A stretch of 18,877 bases of DNA from an uncultured Clostridia bacterium (lineage in GTDB: Bacteria > Bacillota > Clostridia > Oscillospirales > Ruminococcaceae), in contig CALXKG010000208.1 of assembly GCA_944388825.1 (NCBI GenBank), positions 1 to 18,877 on the forward strand. Reading direction: 5' to 3'. The translations under genes were made by a program, and so were the position numbers. Under the pieces are notes generated by a model. That model had not been told where the DNA came from. It did not search any database and worked only from the letters and a program-made list of their open reading frames with translations. This document shows positions 14,061 through 18,877 of this stretch, piece after piece (position 1 is the first letter of the stretch; every line of letters begins with the position of its first letter).

Positions 14061-16703
14061 TCAGTAGCGGATCAGCGACTGCATCATCCGGTAGACGTTT
14101 TTCCGGACCCGCTCCCGTTCCAGGATCCCGTCCGCTATCGCCTTCACCATCGGCGCGGTCTCACGGTCGTCCATCTCGCCGGGGGCGATCCAGCTGTTGC
14201 CGGCCTCCGCGGTCGTGACGGCGTCGCAGCGGTCGGTGGAGCCCCAGTCGGTCATGACATAACCCTGATAGCCCCATTCGCCCCGCAGGATGCCCATGAG
14301 CAGTTCCGGGTCCCCGGCGCACCAGGCGCCGTTGCAGGGGTTGTAGCTGGTCATCATGCTGTCCGGCTGGTGGACGGTGAGCGCGTACTGGAAGACTTTC
14401 AGGTAAATTTCCCGCACCGTCCGCTCGTCGATCAGCGCATGGGCGGTGTTGCGGTAGGTCTCAGCGGAGTTGGCGATAAAGTGCTTGACGCAGCTGGCGA
14501 CCCCTTCCGCTTCCAGGCCCATGCTTTCCATGCCCCCCATCCGGCCGGCCAGCAGCGGGTCCTCGCTGAAATACTCGGCCTGCCGCCCACAGAGGGGGTT
14601 GCGGTGGATGTTCATCGACGGGGCGAGGATGTTCTGCAGCTGCATCCCCTTCGCTTCCCGGGCGATCGCCCGGCCCTCTTCATAGGAGAGCCGTTCGTTA
14701 AAGGTGGCGGCGATCAGGTTGGATGTCGGGAAGCCGATGTTCGCGTCGTTCATATTCAGCCCGTTGTTGCCGTCCGAGAAGTAATATTCGGGCAGCTCCA
14801 GTTCCGCGAGCACCCCTTCCCGGTAGATCGTCCCGGCAAAGCCATTGTCCCCCGGCCCCCAGCCGGTCCGCGCCCCGACCGACATCCGGCAGAGCTGTTC
14901 GTCCGAAAGCTGGAGCACGAAGTCGCCCAGCAGCTCCGGATGTTCTTTGACCATCGGGAAGGTGACAAGCCCCTGGTATCCGGTCCCCTGCACCGGTTCA
15001 AATTCGGGGAACATCTCCCGTTCCCGCCTGTAGGGCAGCTCATCCGCCTCGACGATCGCCGACAGCTTCCCTTCCGGCCAGTAATCGGGCGTAAACTTGC
15101 TCATCGTATGGAGTTCTACCGGGCAGGCGAGGTAATGATAAGCATTCGACAGGACGATCCTTTCGGGGACCGTGAAAGCGGCAGCTTTTTCCGCCTCTTC
15201 GGCAGACCCGCCGAGGTAAAGGGCGATCTCGCCCGGCTCGATCACCCACTGGGCGGTCTCCGGGTCAAAGGAATCAAACCGGTCGGAGGGCATCGAAAGG
15301 ACCAGTTCTTCGGCCGCGCCGGGATAAAGCAGCCCGGTCTTGCCGTAGCAAACCAGGCGGCGCTCCGGCTGTTCCAGCTTCCCGTCCGGGAGTTTGGCAA
15401 AGATAAGGACGCTCTCTTTCCCGGGGGTTTTGCCCACGTTCCGCACCCGGACGGTCATCTCGCAGTGGTCGTCCCCATGGGTAAACCGGACGGCCTCTTT
15501 CCGGAAGGCGGTATAGCTGAGCCCATGCCCGAAGGGGTAGGCCGGCTTCTTGCCAAAGGTCGAGAAGTACCGGTATCCGACATACAGCCCCTCTTCATAG
15601 GCGGCGACGTTGTATTTGACCTTCCCCACCGGCCCCATCGGCTCGGCGGTATCGGGGATATTGAAGTTGCGGGAAGCGGGGATATCCCAATAGTCCCGCG
15701 CCCAGCTGTCCGGCAGCCGCCCGGAGGGGCAGACGCTCCCTTCCAGGATCTCGGCCAGCGCGGCCCCGCCGGCCATCCCCGGCAGCCCCGCCCAGAGGAT
15801 CGCGTCCGGGATATCCACCCAGTCCATCGCGATCGGGTAGCCGGTGTTCAGGACGACGACCAGCCTGTCAAACCGCGCCCGGAGGGCGGAAAGCATCCCC
15901 TTTTCCGCATCGGTCAGGTAGTATTCCCCCTTGACCGGCCGGTTGTCCACCGACTCGCCGGTCCCGCGGGTGATGACGTAAACGGCGGTACCGCTCATAT
16001 CGCGGGCGGCGGCCAGCATCTCTTCCGGCGGGAGGGCTTCCTGCTCATCTGTGTAGAAATCAAACAGCGCCTCATTCAACCGGAGGCTGGAGAATTCCCG
16101 GATGCCGCGGGCAAACCGGATGCCGTAGCGGGGGTTGATCTTGCCCGCCCCGACGGTCCCCAGCCGGAAGACCGCGGCCCCCGCGCCAAAGGCGTTGACT
16201 GCCGCCCCTTTGCCCAACGGGAGGGCGCCGTTTTCGTTTTTCAGAAGGACGATCCCTTCCTCCGCCGCCTGGAAGACCAGCCGGTCGTGCTCCGGCCAGC
16301 TTTCGCCGGGGGAAACTTTCGGCAGCGTGCGCAGGACGGCGGAATAGGGCTCGACCGGGACGCCGTCGGCGTCGACCGCACCCCGGTATTCGATCTTATA
16401 TTCTCTGCCGTATTCCCGCAGGACGCCCCGTAAAAACAGCCCGACCGCCTGCCGGCCGAAATACCCGGCCCCGAGGATGACCTTCCCGGCCTTCACCCCG
16501 TCGACCAGCAGCTCGCCCGGATGGGCCGGATCGATGTTTTTGCTGACCATCAGGCTGTAGCAGCCGGAGAAGTCGTGGTTGATCATGTACATCCTTCCGT
16601 CGACATCGTCGATGTTCCAGACAGGGCCGCTCATCGCGAAAACGGAAGCGCCCTGGCTTTTTTCCCGTCCGGCGTTGACCAACAGGTTGGTGGTTGCGTC
16701 CAT
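14061..16703 (-). CDS. GH3 glycoside hydrolase (beta-glucosidase-like) with swapped domain order
   Basis: An 880-residue cytoplasmic enzyme (no signal peptide) that should release sugars from beta-linked oligosaccharides. Normal GH3 enzymes have the nucleophile TIM barrel first. Here the order is reversed: an N-terminal extension (1-140), the GH3 C-type domain (about 145-335, with TRGTGES containing the likely acid/base E250 and SGRLPDSW at 327-334), YPFGHGLSY at 389-397, a fibronectin-III-like part (about 400-515), and finally the barrel (about 600-870). The barrel has GRQAEYFSEDP, VKHFIAN and the nucleophile D819 in VMTDWGS. All key residues are present, so it should be active. Such inverted GH3 enzymes are known from rumen Ruminococcus and Butyrivibrio. 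The ribosome site is GAAGGA, 7 bases before the ATG. The specificity (glucose, xylose or other) is open. Confidence 0.93.
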   Translation of the reverse strand: MDATTNLLVNAGREKSQGASVFAMSGPVWNIDDVDGRMYMINHDFSGCYSLMVSKNIDPAHPGELLVDGVKAGKVILGAGYFGRQAVGLFLRGVLREYGREYKIEYRGAVDADGVPVEPYSAVLRTLPKVSPGESWPEHDRLVFQAAEEGIVLLKNENGALPLGKGAAVNAFGAGAAVFRLGTVGAGKINPRYGIRFARGIREFSSLRLNEALFDFYTDEQEALPPEEMLAAARDMSGTAVYVITRGTGESVDNRPVKGEYYLTDAEKGMLSALRARFDRLVVVLNTGYPIAMDWVDIPDAILWAGLPGMAGGAALAEILEGSVCPSGRLPDSWARDYWDIPASRNFNIPDTAEPMGPVGKVKYNVAAYEEGLYVGYRYFSTFGKKPAYPFGHGLSYTAFRKEAVRFTHGDDHCEMTVRVRNVGKTPGKESVLIFAKLPDGKLEQPERRLVCYGKTGLLYPGAAEELVLSMPSDRFDSFDPETAQWVIEPGEIALYLGGSAEEAEKAAAFTVPERIVLSNAYHYLACPVELHTMSKFTPDYWPEGKLSAIVEADELPYRREREMFPEFEPVQGTGYQGLVTFPMVKEHPELLGDFVLQLSDEQLCRMSVGARTGWGPGDNGFAGTIYREGVLAELELPEYYFSDGNNGLNMNDANIGFPTSNLIAATFNERLSYEEGRAIAREAKGMQLQNILAPSMNIHRNPLCGRQAEYFSEDPLLAGRMGGMESMGLEAEGVASCVKHFIANSAETYRNTAHALIDERTVREIYLKVFQYALTVHQPDSMMTSYNPCNGAWCAGDPELLMGILRGEWGYQGYVMTDWGSTDRCDAVTTAEAGNSWIAPGEMDDRETAPMVKAIADGILERERVRKNVYRMMQSLIRY

Positions 16704-16732
16704 ACGACATCCTTCTTTCTTATGTTTTTTCC

Positions 16733-16761
16733 ATTATAACGCAGACGGGCAAAAGCGTCTA
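16733..16761 (-). promoter_or_regulatory. Promoter of the GH3 gene
   Basis: On the minus strand a perfect TATAAT (16733-16738) and TAGACG (16756-16761, four of six consensus bases) lie 17 bp apart. The leader to the ATG at 16703 is about 25 bases. An inverted repeat begins exactly at the upstream edge of the -35. Confidence 0.75.
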
Positions 16762-16802
16762 TTGCCGTTTTTCCTGTCCGGCGGGCGGCAAAAAACAGCA
16801 AT
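16761..16802. repeat. Inverted repeat upstream of the GH3 promoter, candidate operator
   Basis: ATTGCCGTTTTT (16761-16772) and AAAAACAGCAAT (16791-16802) are inverted copies matching at 11 of 12 positions, with an 18-base centre. It starts at the -35 box and spans roughly -35 to -75 of the GH3 promoter, where AraC-type activators usually bind. It lies between the divergent GH3 and cyclophilin promoters. Confidence 0.5.
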
Positions 16803-16868
16803 TTCCCCCGGATACAGCGGCCGGCCGCCCTTTATACCCGCAAACAGACGAAAGTTTACAAAAAATCC

Positions 16869-16897
16869 TTGCTTTATCGTGGGGACTGCGGTATACT
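16869..16897 (+). promoter_or_regulatory. Promoter of the cyclophilin pair
   Basis: TTGCTT at 16869-16874 and TATACT at 16892-16897 lie 17 bp apart. The start codon of the first cyclophilin gene lies about 50 bases beyond. Confidence 0.72.
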
Positions 16898-16948
16898 GAA
16901 TATAACTTTGCCGGTTCACCGGCCACGATCCAGAAAGGAACATCCATA

Positions 16949-17875
16949 ATGAATAAATTGCGTTCGATCCTTGCCGCCGGCGCGGCGGCGGCGGTGGCCG
17001 GCTGCCTGTTCACCGGCTGCGGCAACAGCGTCGATCCGGCGGATATCGACTATTCGGTACAGCTGCTGGCCCCGGAGGAAGGGGACGACATCGCCGTATT
17101 TGAAACGAGTTTGGGCGATATCACCGCCGTCCTCTACACCGACGAGGTGCCGGAGGTCGTGCAGAACTTCAAAGATCTGGTAAACGAGGGCTTCTTCGAC
17201 GGCCAGGTGATCTACCAGGTCGTCCCGACGGTCGGGGCGGAGATGTTCGGCAGCTCGACCGACGACGGCAACTCCCCCAGCTCCAACACCGGCTCCCCGA
17301 TCAAGGCCCAGTATTCGGACAACCTCTGGCCCTTCTCCGGGTCGCTGGCGGCCCTCTGCAACGAAATGGGTCAGCTTTGGAACAAGGGCAACTACTACGA
17401 TTCCCGTTCCTTCTTCATCGCCGATATGCCGGTTGACGAGGAGACCGTTTCCCAGATGCAGACCTATTATTTCCCGGCGATGATGACCAACGCCTTTGAG
17501 GAACTGGGCGGGATCCCCGGCATTTCCCAGATGCACACCGTCTACGGCAAGGTCATCGACGGGATGGAGATCGTCAATGAGATCATGTCGCTCCCCCGCA
17601 CCGAGATCGACATGACCGAAGCGGGGGTCGACGCCAGCGAGTATGAACAGGGTTATACCCTGGACGAGCCGGTGACGATTGAAAAAGTCACCCTCGGCTC
17701 TTTCCACGCCGAAGATTATGACCAGCTGGACAACACTCTCACCCAGGAAGCGTACGACCAGATGGTCTACGAGAGTGAAGAGGAACAGCGCCAGATCGAC
17801 GAGGCGATCGCCAACGGCACCTATGGAACCGAAGAGAGCGTGTCCGAAGCGTCTGAAGAAACGAGCGAAGGCTAA
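16949..17875 (+). CDS. Cyclophilin-like lipoprotein, peptidyl-prolyl isomerase signature lost
   Basis: A 308-residue lipoprotein with a cyclophilin fold (about 45-250), exposed outside the membrane. Fold markers remain: VFETSLGDITAVLYTDEVPEVVQNFKDLV, SRSFFIADM and MHTVYGKVIDGMEIVNEI. The catalytic strand that in active enzymes reads FHRVIxGFMxQGG is replaced by YQVVPTVGAEMFGSS, so the key Arg, Phe and Gln are missing; it is probably a binding or chaperone module rather than an isomerase. The tail (about 265-308) is acidic and helical. Two lipidation sites are possible: VAGC (C19) and FTGC (C24). The frame is open from 16694, but ATG 16949 is chosen because it gives a signal peptide and has AGAAAGGA before it. 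It ends 17 bases before the active paralogue. Confidence 0.87.
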   Translation: MNKLRSILAAGAAAAVAGCLFTGCGNSVDPADIDYSVQLLAPEEGDDIAVFETSLGDITAVLYTDEVPEVVQNFKDLVNEGFFDGQVIYQVVPTVGAEMFGSSTDDGNSPSSNTGSPIKAQYSDNLWPFSGSLAALCNEMGQLWNKGNYYDSRSFFIADMPVDEETVSQMQTYYFPAMMTNAFEELGGIPGISQMHTVYGKVIDGMEIVNEIMSLPRTEIDMTEAGVDASEYEQGYTLDEPVTIEKVTLGSFHAEDYDQLDNTLTQEAYDQMVYESEEEQRQIDEAIANGTYGTEESVSEASEETSEG

Positions 17876-17892
17876 ATAGGGAGGATTACGGC

Positions 17893-18489
<597 letters not shown>

Positions 18490-18521
18490 GCGGCTGTTTT
18501 GCAAATGTTTTGCAGATAGGA

Positions 18522-18552
18522 AAAGAGCGTGGAACTTATATCCACGCTCTTT
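18522..18552 (+). terminator. Hairpin terminator after the cyclophilin pair
   Basis: A perfect 12-bp stem (18522-18533 with 18541-18552) closes a 7-base loop. The arms begin AAAG and end CTTT. The T-run is short in both directions, so it may act weakly from both strands. Just before it, TGTTTTGCA is directly repeated at 18495-18503 and 18506-18514. Confidence 0.7.
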
Positions 18553-18733
18553 AGCTTGTCGATAAAGTCCTATAGAAATAGAAAATCGACTTTTCGATAC
18601 GCACAAAAATTAAATCACATTTTTTCCGGCGGCATGTACGGCGGAAAAAATACCTTGATCGGGACAAGTGTCGACCGTAGGCAGGCTGTCAGTCCCGATG
18701 TTCTCTGTCGAAAAACTCGTTTTTCGACAGTCT
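18553..18733. repeat. AT-richer block of consecutive hairpins with imperfect terminal inverted repeats
   Basis: No gene is visible in this stretch. It holds four hairpins in a row: 18559-18597 (10 bp, one bulge), 18620-18650 (9 bp, TTTTTTCCG arm), 18658-18699 (8 bp, ATCGGGAC arm) and 18705-18730 (11 bp perfect, CTCG loop). The outer 15 bases are inverted copies at 11 of 15 positions around the core TGTCGA. It could be a small palindromic mobile element (MITE-like) or a structured RNA; the sequence alone does not decide. Confidence 0.45.
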
Positions 18734-18735
18734 AA

Positions 18736-18761
18736 GCCCTCCCCGGGAGACCGGGGAGGGC
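18736..18761 (-). terminator. Hairpin terminator of the ABC exporter gene
   Basis: GCCCTCCCCGG (18736-18746) and its complement (18751-18761) form a perfect 11-bp stem with a GAGA loop on the plus strand, 11 bases after the exporter stop. The T-run on the minus strand is poor (TTAG). Confidence 0.65.
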
Positions 18762-18771
18762 GGATAAGCGT

Positions 18772-18877
18772 TTAATCCAGTTCGAGCGCGCCGGTATACA
18801 GCTGATAGTAGGTGCCTTTGAGCTTGAGCAGGTCTTCGTGGGTGCCGCGTTCGATGATCCGGCCGTGGTCGAGGACC
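18772..18877 (-). CDS. ABC exporter ATP-binding/permease protein, C-terminal end only
   Basis: The last 34 codons of a gene that continues beyond the window. The minus strand reads VLDHGRIIERGTHEDLL and goes on through KLKGTYYQLY to end in ELD and TAA. This is the standard end of the nucleotide-binding domain of type-IV ABC exporters (MsbA/LmrA-like), where D-x-G-x-x-x-E-x-G-T-H-x-x-L-L follows the H-loop. The Walker motifs and membrane domain are outside the window, so the substrate cannot be judged. It is convergent with the cyclophilin genes. Confidence 0.88.
   Translation of the reverse strand, partial: VLDHGRIIERGTHEDLLKLKGTYYQLYTGALELD

Noticed and set aside
13986..16433. Long open reading frame on the plus strand opposite the GH3 gene
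   Set aside because: Its translation is rich in Arg, Pro, Gly, His and Asp with no family motif, and it has no ribosome site. The minus strand carries all GH3 motifs. High GC makes such antisense frames common.
16840..16870. Catabolite-response (cre) site near AAAGTTTACA
   Set aside because: The central CG of the cre consensus is missing. No convincing cre was found at the importer promoter either.
16694..16948. Extended N-terminus of the cyclophilin lipoprotein
   Set aside because: It would contain the promoter region and bury the signal peptide. ATG 16949 has a ribosome site and a proper lipoprotein signal.

Overview
The window reads as chromosomal DNA of a GC-rich anaerobic Gram-positive of the class Clostridia, probably a gut Oscillospiraceae/Ruminococcaceae-type organism. 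The reasons are the strong AGGAGG-type ribosome sites, sigma-A promoters (TTGACA/TATAAT-like with 17-bp spacers), a Sapep-type dipeptidase, an EFR1-type flavodoxin/ferredoxin protein, a DUF5662 protein, an Lpl-type sugar importer without its own ATPase, and a membrane-anchored AraC regulator. This taxonomic call is inference. I saw no phage genes, transposase, CRISPR array or rRNA. No gene-free gap exceeds 300 bases; the longest is 18490-18771, about 280 bases of successive hairpins.

Left part (1-6018, almost all plus strand). A minus-strand GNAT fragment lies at the edge. Next come an EFR1-family protein with its own promoter and terminator, and then a tight run from one consensus promoter: Sapep dipeptidase, GntR/FadR-type regulator (TTG start), a two-TM protein with a TPR-like tail, a stand-alone AroQ chorismate mutase, a DUF5662 protein and a tandem-GNAT acetyltransferase. 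Overlapping starts and stops couple regulator, membrane protein and chorismate mutase.

Middle (6019-7730). A tRNA-Thr(CGU) has its own promoter and terminator. A 73-aa unknown protein and a DUF362 protein follow. The DUF362 gene has an unusual promoter: a 19-bp spacer carrying a dyad of the MerR/NmlR type.

Right-centre (7754-16703, minus strand). This is a carbohydrate-use locus: a lipoprotein solute-binding protein, two Lpl-type permeases, a 734-residue AraC regulator with an extracytoplasmic sensor, and a cytoplasmic GH3 glycosidase whose two catalytic domains are in swapped order. Terminators and promoters divide it into three units: GH3, regulator, transporter. The likely logic is that the sensor detects an oligosaccharide outside, the importer brings it in, and the GH3 enzyme splits it inside.

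Right end (16869-18877). Two cyclophilin-type proteins are co-transcribed on the plus strand. The first is a lipoprotein that has lost the catalytic signature, and the second is canonical and cytoplasmic. After them come the hairpin-rich AT-richer intergenic region and, convergent, the last codons of an ABC-exporter ATPase.
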